Below, piece after piece: positions 22,095 to 33,120 of a DNA stretch of 58,000 bases; positions within the stretch are counted from its first letter, which is position 1, and each line of letters begins with the position of its first letter. The notes under the pieces were generated by a model. It saw only the letters and a program-made list of their open reading frames with translations, searched no databases and was not told the DNA's origin. The position numbers and the translations under genes were made by a program. Source of the DNA: Diphasiastrum complanatum (Eukaryota > Streptophyta > Lycopodiopsida > Lycopodiales > Lycopodiaceae); contig CM055095.1 in assembly GCA_029204225.1 (NCBI GenBank), positions 51,995,836 through 52,053,835 on the forward strand, in the 5' to 3' direction.

Positions 22095-23047
22095 TAGTTA
22101 CGTGGATGATTTGATTATTACGGGAAGTAATGAGAGCTTAATTGATGAAATCAAATCAGATCTTTCCAATGCTTTTGACATGAGCGATCTAGGATTGATG
22201 CAGTATTGTCTTGGCATTGAAGTATGGCAAAAGGAAGAGGTTGTCTTTCTTACACAAATCAAGTATGCATGAGATTTGCTTTATAAGTTCAACACGCAGG
22301 ATTGGAAGCCTTTGAGTACACCGATGGATGTCAACATGAAGCTTAATGCATATGATGAATCTGAGAAAGTAGATGCTTACTTGTACATGCAGTTGGTGGG
22401 TAGTTTGATCTATTTGACACACACATGACCTGATATTTCTTATGTTGTTGGTGTTGTTAGTCAGTTTATGCAAGATCCTAGTCAAGCACACTGGAAGTCT
22501 GCTAAACGTATTCTCAGGTACATTCGAGGGACGTTGAATTTTGGTTTGAAGTATGATCAGCCTGAAGCGCCAATGTTGGTAGGCTACATAGATGCTGATT
22601 GGGCAGGTAATATTGATGATAGAAGATCTATCAGTGGTCATACATTCAGTTATGGTACAGCTGCAGTTTCATGGGGTAGCAAAAAGCAACCTACAGTGGC
22701 CTTATCTTCGACGGAAGCTGAATATCGTGCACTCAGCAATGCTACACAGAAAATAGTATGGCTACGAAGATTGCTTGTTGATTTAGGTCAATCACAGGTG
22801 GATGCGACTACTATTTCTTGCGACAACCAAAGCTGAATTCACCTTGCCAAAAATCTAGTTCTACATGCTCAAACCAAGCACATTGAAATACATTATCACT
22901 TTGTTCGAGAGAAAATACTTGATGGAACCATTTAAATCTGAAGATCAAATGGCAGATATTTTTACTAAGTCATTAGGTAGATGTAAATTTGAAAAGTTTT
23001 GTACTTCATTAGGAATAGAAAAATGTAATTTTATCATTGAGGGAGAG
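22095..23047 (+). pseudogene. copia-6 RT end and RNase H
   Basis: Homology begins mid-RT at YVDDLIITGSNESLIDEIKS and runs through FDMSDLGLMQYCLGIEVWQK, LSTPMDVNMKL, SLIYLTHT/PDISYVVGVV, HWKSAKRILRYIRGTLNFGL, GYIDADWAGNIDDRRSISGH, WGSKKQPTVALSSTEAEYRA and WLRRLLVDLGQ to the RNase H tail. Stops replace Arg at about 22272 and 22428 and interrupt CDNQS/IHLAKN at 22834. A polypurine tract GAGGGAGAG (23039-23047) precedes the LTR. Gag to mid-RT is missing. Nothing else in the window is a close match, so this is a separate copia lineage. Confidence 0.92.
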
Positions 23048-23260
23048 TGTTAGAAACCAATGATAAACTTGTTACTATTAGAAACCAATGATAAACTTGT
23101 TACTGTTTACGATTACTGTTGACAGTTGTTACTAGCTGTAAGTAGCTGTAGGCTAGTCTATAGTCAACTACTAGTTTTCTCTCTCTCTATATATATATTC
23201 AGGGTTTATTGTACTCACTTTCATTCAGTGTGATACAATGATTTTGTGTTCTTCCTCCTT
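23048..23260 (+). mobile_element. copia-6 3' LTR
   Basis: It starts TGTTAGAAACC right after the polypurine tract. A TATA run (TATATATATAT, about 23187) follows a CT-rich run, as in short copia LTRs. The first 28 bp after TG are tandemly duplicated (23050-23077 and 23078-23105). The right end is not sharply defined. Confidence 0.75.
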
Positions 23261-24134
23261 CTCTTATGGTGATTGCTTATGATGAATGATTGATAGTGCT
23301 TATCAGATCTTTGACACTCTTTTTCCATTGTATTTATGGTTGTGGAATGATGAATGCTTGTATGTGTTTTCTAATCATGCTATCACAATAAAGAAGATCA
23401 TTAGCACAAGCTTTCATCCTCCTAATCCACGAAAATACACAATAGTACAGGAGTTAGAAACTTTTATGAGAGATCACTATGACCTATTAGTTAGTGATCT
23501 CTCATATTGTTCCCCTCCCTTGAGAAGCTAAGCCTCAAGAGGAGAAGGTTTAGAGCTCAAAGAGCCTAAACAGTCCAAGAAAAGCCAAGATCTAAGAAGA
23601 GGATCTTCACATATCAAAAACCTAAAAAGAGTCAAGGAGATTGTTGAGAAGCCTATTCCCAAACTAAGCCATTCCACCATCAGATCATATGCCAAGATTG
23701 ACACCCTTGGTAGGCTTAGTTCTCATTTAGATCTGTAACTTAACCCTCTCCCCATTATTGGATCGAAGCCCGTACTACACGACAACTCATCAGTTGGAGA
23801 TTCAAACCCTAACCTTGTCCTGATCACTACTATTAAGGAGGCACGGAAAGGGTCCAACAGTCACTCCTTAAGAACTTGTTGATCCTTGGGAAAATTGGTT
23901 CTCCCTTGCATTCTTGAACTTTCGGATTTAGCATTAACAATGAGTGCAATAGACTCTAAGTAAGCACTCAAAACTAATGAAGTAGTTGCTTTAGCACATT
24001 ATATACTTGGCAAGATCAGAGAAAGGTAACCTACAGCAACTTTAATAGAAGTGGAATACACCGGAGTCTAGATATGCATATATGCATTAGCTACTTAGAA
24101 CGCTTATAATGACTATTGCACATCAAGGTTTGAT
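23261..24134. other. no gene recognised; hairpin at 23465-23506
   Basis: This intergenic stretch has a perfect 15-bp inverted repeat (23465-23479 and 23492-23506, core GAGAGATCACTA) with a 12-base loop. I see no supported protein. Confidence 0.5.
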
Positions 24135-24507
24135 CTAGAGTTTTAGATCGCCAGCGGAGTTTCCTACAAGGTCCGTGGCTAAGACGTAAACTGATCCATC
24201 TCTGTAGCCGCAATTATTGGTTATGTTGTCCCAGAGATCAACAATCAAATCATAACAATCCTCAACAAGGCAGTGCGCCAATCCCAAAAGCATTGCTGAG
24301 GTGGAAGTAGGCAAGTCTTGGTTGTTTTGGGGTGTCGTTGTGTAACAGAGGTGCATGAATACATTATTAGTGACATCCTTGAGAGCACTGAAGGTCGGTA
24401 GAACTTGGCCTTTGCAAGTGGGATTACTGATGATGAAGTTTTGTTGAGCGTCCACGACAGAAAGCTGCTCCCTTATGAAAACAAAAGCTAAGAGAGCCGG
24501 CTCCCAT
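24135..24507 (-). pseudogene. DUF26 / ginkbilobin-2-like secreted protein pseudogene
   Basis: The minus-strand frame reads ALLAFVFIREQLSVVDAQQN (signal-peptide-like), then FIISNPTCKGQVLPTFSALK, DVTNNVFMHLCYTTTPQ, LLGLAHCLVEDCYDLIVDLW and DNITNNCGYRDGSVYVLATD. The layout resembles single-domain Gnk2-type (DUF26) proteins, which are secreted, Cys-rich and antifungal in ginkgo and conifers: the leading Cys, a TP motif, and a GLAxC...DC block. The second Cys of the CxxC motif is absent. The only suitable ATG (24507) is one base out of frame with this reading (MGAGS, then shift), so the copy cannot make the full protein as read. The family call is by motif only. Confidence 0.55.
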
Positions 24508-24789
24508 CAAGTGCTTTCTAATGCACCAAACTTCGTTGAAATTGGACTTACCACTGAAAAGTTGTGTCATTTTTAATCTCTATCTCTTCTTTCTGAGAAA
24601 ACCGATATGGTTGTCTAGAGATAGGGTGACTACATGGAATTAACTCAATCTTATGGTCTACCCACCTGGACGGTGGTATTCCATGAGGTTATTCTTTTGG
24701 AAACACATCTTTAAATTTAGACAATATCTTATTCGCTGTTGTAAATATTTGAACAGTCGTATACTCTACAGAAATACAAAAGAATTAAT
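24508..24789. other. no gene recognised
   Basis: Flank of the DUF26 pseudogene; part may be the decayed start of the LTR piece that follows. Confidence 0.3.
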
Positions 24790-25335
24790 GACAGTGTTAC
24801 CCGATAGTTTGGCCACCTCTTCTTTGCTGGCCACCTTCTCTTATTCGGCTATCATCGATTGTTTGACCATACCCGATTGGTCGGTCATCCTAGACCATCT
24901 GGGCAGATTCTCTTATTCAGCCTATCTCGAACAATTGGCCGCAATCTGACCATCGGTGAATCAACAAGTACACATGTCACGACCGGAGAAAATCAAATAT
25001 TGTCCGATGGCACTGCCAACAACATATAGTGCCTTAACCTAATTGTAAACTACAAGTTAACCATTCTTTTGATTAGTTAGCCATGTGTATATAGCCATCA
25101 ATTTGCTAGAGAGCGCAATTATCTTGTTCTTTTTCTATGTTACTACAGAGTATTGTCTCAGAAAAACCACCTCTCTATCTGCATTCAGACTATATTTTCT
25201 ACATGACTAATCTATCAATATTCCAGCATTTTAAGTTGTGTATGCTGAATGCTTATTTCTTTTCATTGTCAGATAGATTCATGCTCGCAAATAAACTTAC
25301 TTGTAGATTAAAACTGCTCTCATGTGATTGATAGC
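24790..25335 (+). mobile_element. copia-5-type LTR fragment, opposite orientation
   Basis: The reverse complement of about 15300-15960 of the copia-5 LTR matches this stretch in order: CACGACCGG, GCCAACAACA, TAGTTAGCCATGTGTATATA, a CTTTGTTCTTTCTCT-like run, GACTGTAT and TAAACTTA near 25285. The match ends at about 25335, where gypsy protease sequence begins. The left end is unclear. Confidence 0.75.
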
Positions 25336-25344
25336 AGTACTCAA

Positions 25345-26650
25345 TCTGTTGTTTAGATCCAGCAACTTCGAAGCTATGATCAAGTAAGACAAATTCCGAT
25401 CTATCTGAGTATGATAAACATAGTTGCATGTATTGAGGATTTCCCGCCCGCTTCTCTCTGTCGCGATAGGAATAGCACCAAATCCCAACACCATTGTCCA
25501 CTAAAATATTAACTTCATGTCCTTTAACAATGTCTTCCAAACACAAAATTGATTTGGCAAGAATGAAGCAGTACGAAAGAACAATCACATTCACAATTAA
25601 CGTTCTTAATTTCCAACTTCAGATTTTCTTTACCTGGCATCTCAATGACTTGAGTTGCATCTTTCTTTTGTTCTATGCAGAATTTCATAACGTGTCCAAG
25701 CTTATTACAATGAAAACACACATTCATTTTTCTAGCCTTTTTTTGGGACAAATGTTTTTTTTGCCTAAACTCAGATCCAGCTTGATCCAGTTCATCAAAA
25801 TACTTGGATTTATTTCTACGAACTCTTTTTTTTCCCTTCTTCTGGCTGTGGGTCCAGATGTATTAGCCTGTAATTGATTTCTAGATGACACCACATACTC
25901 TTTCCCATACGACGTGATCGAAAGTTTGAAGCACATTACACTTGCACTCATTCTGATAATCTGCAGACAGACCTAGGATAAACTGCCACAGTGCCAGTAT
26001 TGCAATGAATGAGGGAACCTTGTTCTACAAATCCATAAAATCTTGTAGTTACGAGTCCAAACTCCGAGTAACCATTTTGTAGTTGACAAATCTTTGGTAG
26101 AAGTCTAAGTTGTCCATACCCACAAATGACTTTCTGAACACTTCCATAAACTCTTCCCATGTGGTAGATGTCGATTGTAGGTCATGCCACCGTGAAACTT
26201 TCTCTCGAAAGAACAGAACTACACTCTCAATCTTTTTATCTTCCAGAATCCCGTGTAGATTAAAATAACCGGTCTACTTGGTTAACCAATCATATACAGC
26301 TTCGAGTTTTTTCTCTTTCTTCTCCCCCAAAAATGGTTTAGGCTAAAAGACCAAATTGGATGCAGATAGGCTTTCACTTGATTCAATAGGACTTCCATCT
26401 GTTGATCTCTTAAAGTATTCATGTTGTTTATTTCATTAAGTGCTTGGCTTAATGACTAGAAAATCTGCAAATAGGTAGGCATAGGCACCTGACCATCGAG
26501 AGCTAGAGCTGCATTATCATCTGCTTTATTGATTTCATAAAATGCAAAATTAGCTTAACTAGTCGACACATCCGAAATCTTCAACTAACAATTGAAATTT
26601 TCTGGACCTTCTAACTGGCCGATAGTACTCAACAAGGTCTTTTACTTTAT
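25345..26650 (-). pseudogene. Ty3/gypsy gag and protease
   Basis: Reading leftward on the minus strand: a gag core with KLEAVYDWLTK (about 26300), ESVVLFFREKVSRWHDLQST, TWEEFMEVFRKSF (26160), LQDFMDL, NKVPSFIAILALWQFILGLS and ADYQNEC (25950); a basic linker; a CCHC zinc knuckle CFHCNKLGHVMKFC near 25715-25675; and a protease block HEVNILVDNGVGIW near 25520, where the usual D-S/T-G is D-N-G. Several stops and frame changes are present. Pol is missing, cut off by the LTR fragment at 25335. This is a different gypsy copy from the one at 35144. Confidence 0.75.
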
Positions 26651-28060
26651 TAAGCTAGTTTCGTTTAATCAATATCAGATTGATTTAAAACAACAACAAC
26701 TTCTTAGAACCAATTCTAGAATTTACAAAAAAAACTAGGATTTTCGAAATCCATTCAAAAAGGACCAAATGTGAAAATCAATTATAAAGATCGATTTGTC
26801 AGATTCATAGGCATTGTCACATATCGAAATCATTTTGAAACATCCTGCATGTATTGAATTTTTCAAAAAAATGAAAAAAATTTGTAGACAGCCTAGCCAC
26901 TAGGAAATCAGCTTTTTGATCTAGAATTCCCAAAAATAGCTTCATGCAAGAAATCTTCTTATCAACCTACCAATTACGCTTGCAACATGCATCCAAGCAT
27001 TACATTTTCATCAACAGAAAAGCACTACATTGAGTTACAGGCATGCATGCATCCGAACAATTTGAAAAAATTTCGAATTTTGATTCGAAACTTGTCAATT
27101 TTCTGATAGCCATAACTTTCTCTACATGACACCAAATTGGTCGCTGTAAAGCACAGTACGGAGGGAGACTGGGTCTACAAGGCACTTGCCATGTCACCCT
27201 ACCACCTAGGCTTCACACGTGTGAGCAGTAAATGACCAAAGACCAACCAAGTAGGAGGGCACACTTTTCCAATGTGATATGTTAAAAAATCCATGTCCAT
27301 CCCAATAAGCATCCAATCAGAGGTGACGGGCCCACAATTAGATGATATCTAGCAAGGAGTGTATCCTCAATAAGGTTGGTGTGTGGTTTGGGGAGGGGGT
27401 GATGACTCCTACCATGTATCTTGCCCTCATGTAAAAGCACTATAGACGTCTTGAGTTGCGGAGAGATGATGACATCACCTTGGGATAAGATTGGTGCCGG
27501 CTAATAGTTGTAAAAATGTCTCCTCGATGCTTGGTGATGTCCTTAAGCCACCAACAATGCACGGTGGGCGGCCCACAATTAGATGATATTTAGCAAGGAG
27601 TGTATTTTGCAATGAGACCGAGCATGATCCCACACGATCCCATCCTCATCCAATGGTGCACAATAATTTTTCATGGTCTATATATCACCATAGTGTGCCA
27701 TAGGCATTCTGCATAAATAGATGGGAGTGGGGCCTTGTGTGGCTCCTTGTTGCATGGTGTTGGGCCCAACTTAAGCACACAACAACTCATCACACATGAG
27801 AAGATAAAGTAAGTGACCAAAAAGTGTGGGAAGATAAGCTCCCCATAAAAAAGTGCGATAATATAAAGCTTAGAAACAAAAAGTGTGAGAGCAAGCACTT
27901 TGGTTTTGAGAGTTGCTCATCAACTATCCTCCCAAGAAGGAAGTCAAAATAACTCAAAGAAAAAAGAAGATCCATTCATTCACATCTCAACTATCCTCTA
28001 GAAGACAAGATAAAAGAAAAGAAGATCTATTCACTTAGAAGTTCAAACTTTTTTTTTCTT
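26651..28060. other. possible gypsy leader and unassigned sequence with direct repeats
   Basis: No protein recognised. A CACACGTGTG palindrome lies at 27214-27223. A direct repeat of about 36 bp, containing CCCACAATTAGATGATAT and TAGCAAGGAGTGTAT, occurs at 27328-27364 and 27570-27605. A second imperfect duplication (CAACTATCCTC, AAGAAGATC, ATTCA words) lies at 27919-28045. Confidence 0.45.
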
Positions 28061-28067
28061 GCATTAG

Positions 28068-28454
28068 AACAGTCGTAAGCAAACCTCTATCGCACTTTCT
28101 TCTACAGAAGCAGAATACATTGTCGCTTCTCAATCTATTAAGAAAGTGTTTTGGTTGAGAAACTTATTGTCAGACATTAATTTGTATCAGTACAACCCCA
28201 CAATTTTATTCTGTGATAATCAGAGTGCTATTGCCTTATCGGCCAACCCTAGATTTCACTCTAGGAGTAAGCACATTAAAATCAGATATCACTATATCAG
28301 GGGCAAGGTTCTCAACAAGGAGGTGAGCTTAACGTACTGCAGAACGCAGGACATGGTTGCAGATATATTCATGAAGGCATTAAGTGTTAATGTGAACAAC
28401 AATTTTTGTGCATTGCTCAATTTGAAGATCAAGGCATTCACGGATCCAGACTAA
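28068..28454 (+). pseudogene. copia-7 RNase H
   Basis: It starts abruptly at NSRKQTSIALSSTEAEYIVA just after a T run, then reads FWLRNLLSDINLYQYNP, FCDNQSAIALSANPRFHSRS, KHIKIRYHYIRGKVLNKEVS and MVADIFMKAL, and stops at TAA (28452-28454). It closely resembles the copia-5 RNase H. The rest of the element upstream is absent. The frame here has no internal stop. Confidence 0.9.
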
Positions 28455-28461
28455 GAGAAGG

Positions 28462-29680
28462 TGTTCGATTTATCTTCTCTACTCTTCTAAATCCTATTTT
28501 AATCTGCCTCCACTCATGCTGCATTTTTTACTCATGTTGTCGCACAGTCTGGATATTTACATGTAAAATAAGACAGGCAAAAATCTCGACTATCTACATA
28601 AATACAAGTAAATTTCGACAGGCGAAAAAGGCGAAAAATGTGACACTGTATTTTTACACATGATTTGTGACAGGCAAAAAAGGCTACACTGCCTTACAAA
28701 ATGCCAAAGGTGCCCTAGGAAAAGCGAAGGCACCCTGTAAATCAAATCCTAAGGCATTTTGTCAGAGTGTCGCATTTTTTGCATCTTCACCAACATTCAT
28801 TTCAACAAAGGCTGACGTCGTAGCCTTTTCACGCTCATCCAATGCAACTGTGCTAACAGATTTGACAACGACAGCAGCCACCCACGATCTCCTATAGACA
28901 ACGCATCCACTTTGTACTTTATTCATCTGCACACTTGTAAAATTGTGTATATATTGAATACCACTTGCGATTCAAATAGTGTGTGAAAATAATAGCATTA
29001 GAAGCTTATCAGAGATTTTCAAAGTAGATGCCTTGGATAATGATTCTTTTGTATTGTCAGTAACAAGTTCATTCCTTTTACAGATTGAATTAGCTTTGTA
29101 GAGCACGTGGTTTCGTCCGCTATTGTCTTGTGCTCCACAACATTATTGACATGTATATTTTGCTATAGTTAATCTGATAACAGCTCTGTCTCGTTCCGCG
29201 TTTAGATTTGTGTCAATATTGCTATGCTTTTCTACATTCTGTCTGACTCTTTTATTGCTCAATTTGGTAATCTATTCTTAGCAAATTATTATTAGTCTAG
29301 TTGTTGACGACTAATATCTAGTCTTGCCTTTCGCGACTAATTCGTGACTGATTATCAGTCGAGCTCAGTCTAGCTCTTCGCAAATCATTCGCGACTAATA
29401 ATTTGTCTAGTTGTTCGTAACAAAATATTCTTTTGATGTTTTGTTGCTTAAAGTTTGGCTACATAATCAGATCGACCCTGATTTCTATCACTAACATTCT
29501 ATTCGTTTCTGATAGGCATAGTCATGCTTAGAGAAAGAGGAATATAGCTCATTCCGCTATGCATGAACACTTTCCATTCGAGTTCGTTTCTCGTTTGAGT
29601 TCGCTTCTTTTTGTGTTCATTTTCTTATCGTGCTATTTTTTGGTTTCTCACACTTACACACCCTCTTTCATTTCCCAACA
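28462..29680 (+). mobile_element. copia-7 3' LTR
   Basis: It begins TGTTCGATTTATC after the purine-rich AAGAGAAGG and is proposed to end at TTTCCCAACA (29680). A TATA-like run (GTATATATT, about 28946) and word repeats such as GCGACTAAT and TTTGTCTAG near 29290-29420 are present. A related LTR lies at 48704-49944, sharing the AGGCATAGTCATGC and TAGAGAAAGAGGAA region near the 3' end. Confidence 0.7.
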
Positions 29681-30058
29681 ACAATGACTTTGCAAAAGGT
29701 ATTGGAGAAAATCCTAGCAGACGAGTACTCTTAACAAAATGCTAGGTTTGATTATTTTGCCTTTGAGCATGTGGTTGTTCTGTTGCATGACTTATGCTAC
29801 TTATGAATTTGTTAAGAATATTCTCAATCATCTAGCTAATGTGATGTTGTGGTTTGATTTTACATTGACCATACAAAAGAAATAATGCAAAAGTAGGCCT
29901 AACTTCTAATATTAGCTAGGTGTTGCCTAGACATGTTTGAAATCTTGACATCACAAATGTGGAAAACACTTGGAATTAGTCAAGCTATTTTTATGTTTGC
30001 TTGTCTTATATCACTTGTTCTCTCCCTAAAATATCTCTATAGATAGATTGATACATTT

Positions 30059-30125
<67 letters not shown>

Positions 30126-31873
30126 TTTTTTGATGGCATGTGGTCTAAAGCTTACTATTTAGGTTTTAACATTGTTTTGGGATTTTCTTTAAACTTGGGG
30201 GACATTTGAAAATACTTGAAATAGTTCTTGTACTTTCCTTTGTGTTATAAAGAACTATCTAGTTCTTCACCTAAGAAATACTCTAAGAATTAACATGACA
30301 ATCTTCGAGTTTAACTATAACTATAGGCATTATTAGAGTCTCCTAACTCAACAACATTGACTTCTTTTATGAGGACCATGGTGTATGAGAGAACATAACA
30401 CTGAAACTTATAGAATGGGACTCAAAGCTTGTCCTACACCCACTGATGGTGATGGTTCCATATCTTTGATATACAACTTACCATGACCATAGGCTTTCAT
30501 ATGCATACTTTTACAAGATTGTGCTTATGCCAAAATATATTGTCATAACCAAGTTTAGGAACATGACTTGATACTTCTTTGCTACATATAAGCAACCCAA
30601 ATGAACTACCACAACAATCCAAATGAGAATGGCCTTTTGTTTGGCCTTATGTTTGGCCTTATGCTTGGCCCAAGTAAATGTCAATGGTTTTTTGGTTTTC
30701 CCAATTTTTAGTTGCCCACTGATGTAAGTCACTTTTCATATGAATATATGACAAAAGATATATATTAGAAATTTTCTTAGAAGTCATGGAGTCATTAGTC
30801 ATGTAGGCACCTACAATAACTTGTGTCAAAGAACTCAAGTGGAAATGAGAAACCGAGGTTGCAAATGTCTAAAGCTTGAAAAGTGGGATAGAAGCAATAC
30901 TAGTCGAGGCAAAAAAAAATCCTAGAATTATAGGAAACAATTGGGAAAAATGATAATTCAAAAAAAGGATGTGACCTAGAATCAGTTTCATAAGTCCTAT
31001 ACCAACTACATTGACGGGCACTAGATTGCACCAGATTGGTAATAACCTGCTAGGCCAAAAACTTGAAGAAGTTCAAGTCAAGCAAAAGAGAAAATAGAGG
31101 GTAGTACACATAAAAAACCAACAAGTTGGATAATCATAAAATTCAAACCTTAACCAAATGGATTGAACAAAAATGGAGGGGACCACTCATTGACCGATTG
31201 ACTTTGGTTAGACATTGTAACTAACCAGAGACTTTTGAGCCATCATCTTAACTACCATTTAGTCCATTTAGTTTCAAAGGACATTTTGAACCACCTTTTA
31301 ACTACTAGTAAGTTTTCAAAACAAATGGATTATTTCTTTGTGGGAAGCACATGCCTCTTGCTCTCTCACTCGACCATTGAGGAGAGCTTGAGTGATCTGT
31401 ACATTGTTTGGGTAATGTCTATAAAGAGAGAAAAGTGTGAGATGAAACAAAAAAAAAGGAGGAGAAGAGAATCAATGTATCAAAGCTTTAGTGCAAACTT
31501 TCCTCTAATTTCTTGAAAGAAAACTTTCTTTTTGTAATGCTACAATGCCCAATTTTCTCATTGATGAGAAAAAATTTATAGTCAATGATAAAATTCTATA
31601 GAAAAATGAATCCTAATCAAAGATAAAAGTGATGGAGAATGCACATTTGATTGATCTAGATCCAAAAACTACAAACTAGAATCAAGACTAGTTACCAAAA
31701 CTAGCTTATGTTGCATTTAACTCCACAAGAGGCACATAGATTTGATTAAACACTCCAAAGAAAGGTGCAACAAGCTTCCTAGACATATAATCAACCTCAG
31801 TACCTTCCAATCAATGCAATAAAGGCATAATATCACTTACATATGATAGTTCTAACTCACCACACAAAGACAA
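29681..31873. other. no gene recognised
   Basis: AT-rich intergenic sequence with no coding homology I can support. It holds the long TG microsatellite, and a small triplicated TTTGGCCTTATG-type motif (about 30630-30672). Confidence 0.5.
30060..30124. repeat. (TG)n microsatellite
   Basis: About 32 uninterrupted TG units, long enough to be length-polymorphic. Confidence 0.97.
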
Positions 31874-32329
31874 TGTGAAGGAAAGTGGAAAATCTCGATT
31901 TGTTCATCAATAATCACCAAGATTTATATTGATATATATACATATCCTTCTTGGATCTAGGTTTTCTACCCATCAACCATATGTGAGTCGAGTGGACTGG
32001 TTCGCCCTAAAAAAGATGTCGATGGAGTTGATGTCAAGATGTCGATGTCGGTGAAGTCGATGACGTAGACATCGCGCTTCTACTTCAAGTCGATGTATTG
32101 CACAGACTGCAAGTGTAGAGAGAGAGAGAGAGAATATTTACATAGTATACTAATGCTCAGGAATTGAATTCGGGTGTGAGTCGGAGTGAATCTTAACTCC
32201 AACACTCCCCCTTGTTTGATGTTTGATCAGGTTCTTGTTGATTTTTCATCTCTTTCATTGGGATTGATCTATTTCTAAGCAACGATCAGGTTATGGATTT
32301 GGATCTTGAATGATCTGAAATTCTTCACA
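31874..32329 (+). mobile_element. copia-8 5' LTR
   Basis: 456 bp, from TGTGAAGGAAAG to TTCTTCACA, with the inner end touching a primer site. A TATA run (GATATATATACAT, about 31938) is present. Within it, 31980-32220 carries GTCGATG repeats and ends in CCAACACTCCCCCTT, which looks like the 5' end of another minus-strand LTR plus its polypurine tract; a nested fragment is possible. Confidence 0.65.
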
Positions 32330-32341
32330 TGGTATCAGAGC
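32330..32341 (+). promoter_or_regulatory. copia-8 tRNA-Met primer-binding site
   Basis: TGGTATCAGAGC on the plus strand, immediately after the LTR end TTCTTCACA. Confidence 0.92.
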
Positions 32342-32926
32342 TTGTGTTGTGGTTATGGAAGGATCAGCCACCTTCATCTAATATTTGGAGGAGATATCAA
32401 TGCTAAAGCATGCTAGATTGACTTCTACTCAAAAATCGAGTTTTTTGCATATGTAGATTGGATCTTTTGTAGGTCAAAACTCAATTTAGATCAATGAACT
32501 TGAAAATTTCTGATTTCACACCATACTTACTGGAAATAGCCTATTTTTTATGCATTAGGAAGGTCTCACTTAAGGCTACAAGATTCTATATCAAGTTTTT
32601 AACAACTGCATGTAGAATTTGAAATATTCAATTTTTGTGGTTCTGTCAAAACCTAATTTTGATTGAATCTCTATTTTGTGAGGTTACTGAATTTCAATAG
32701 AGTGTTTTTCAATTTTAGGAAGTGTCAAGAGTCATTAGATTGAGGATAGATCATAGGTTGATCAAGATTTCTACATTCTATGTGTTGATTTGCTAGATAT
32801 ATGTGCTAGAAGAGAATTGAGAAGTTCCATATCTTTGTGATTTTTTTTTGGAAACATTTGTTGTATTTCAAAATAGTGCTTTGTACATTGGAATAGGTTG
32901 AAAGAGAATGATCAGGTCATTGCAAC
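32342..32926 (+). other. copia-8 leader
   Basis: Non-coding AT-rich stretch between primer site and gag. Its last part resembles the copia-3 leader (for example words around GATATGGAA and GAAACATT), as expected for relatives. Confidence 0.55.
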
Positions 32927-33120
32927 ATGGCTACATCAAGTGGATATATGTTGGAAGACAATGATAGGCTTATCTCAAGCAACTATTCATTGTGGAAAGT
33001 GAGGATGGAATCACTTATTGAGATGAATGATGTTTTGGATATTGTTGTAGGTTTGGAGGAGAGGCCAGCAACACAACAACGACAATTGAGGTATGACAAG
33101 AGACCTAAAAGAGCTATAGA
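32927..33120 (+). pseudogene. copia-8 gag N-terminal fragment
   Basis: The frame reads MATSSGYMLEDNDRLISSNY, SLWKVRMESLIEMNDVLDIV and RQLRYDKRPKRA, then a TAG. It is a close relative of the copia-3 gag. At about 33121 it is joined head to head with minus-strand RT sequence. Confidence 0.9.

Noticed and set aside
22189-22641. 150-codon minus-strand frame
   Set aside because: It is the antisense shadow of the copia-6 RT/RNase H, whose plus-strand reading has clear motifs.
25494-25877. 127-codon plus-strand frame
   Set aside because: Antisense to the gypsy gag-protease with its zinc knuckle on the minus strand.
28696-28762. Hairpin with ACAAAATGCC / GGCATTTTGT arms inside the copia-7 LTR
   Set aside because: Ten-base arms with long spacing are too weak to claim a structured RNA or element.
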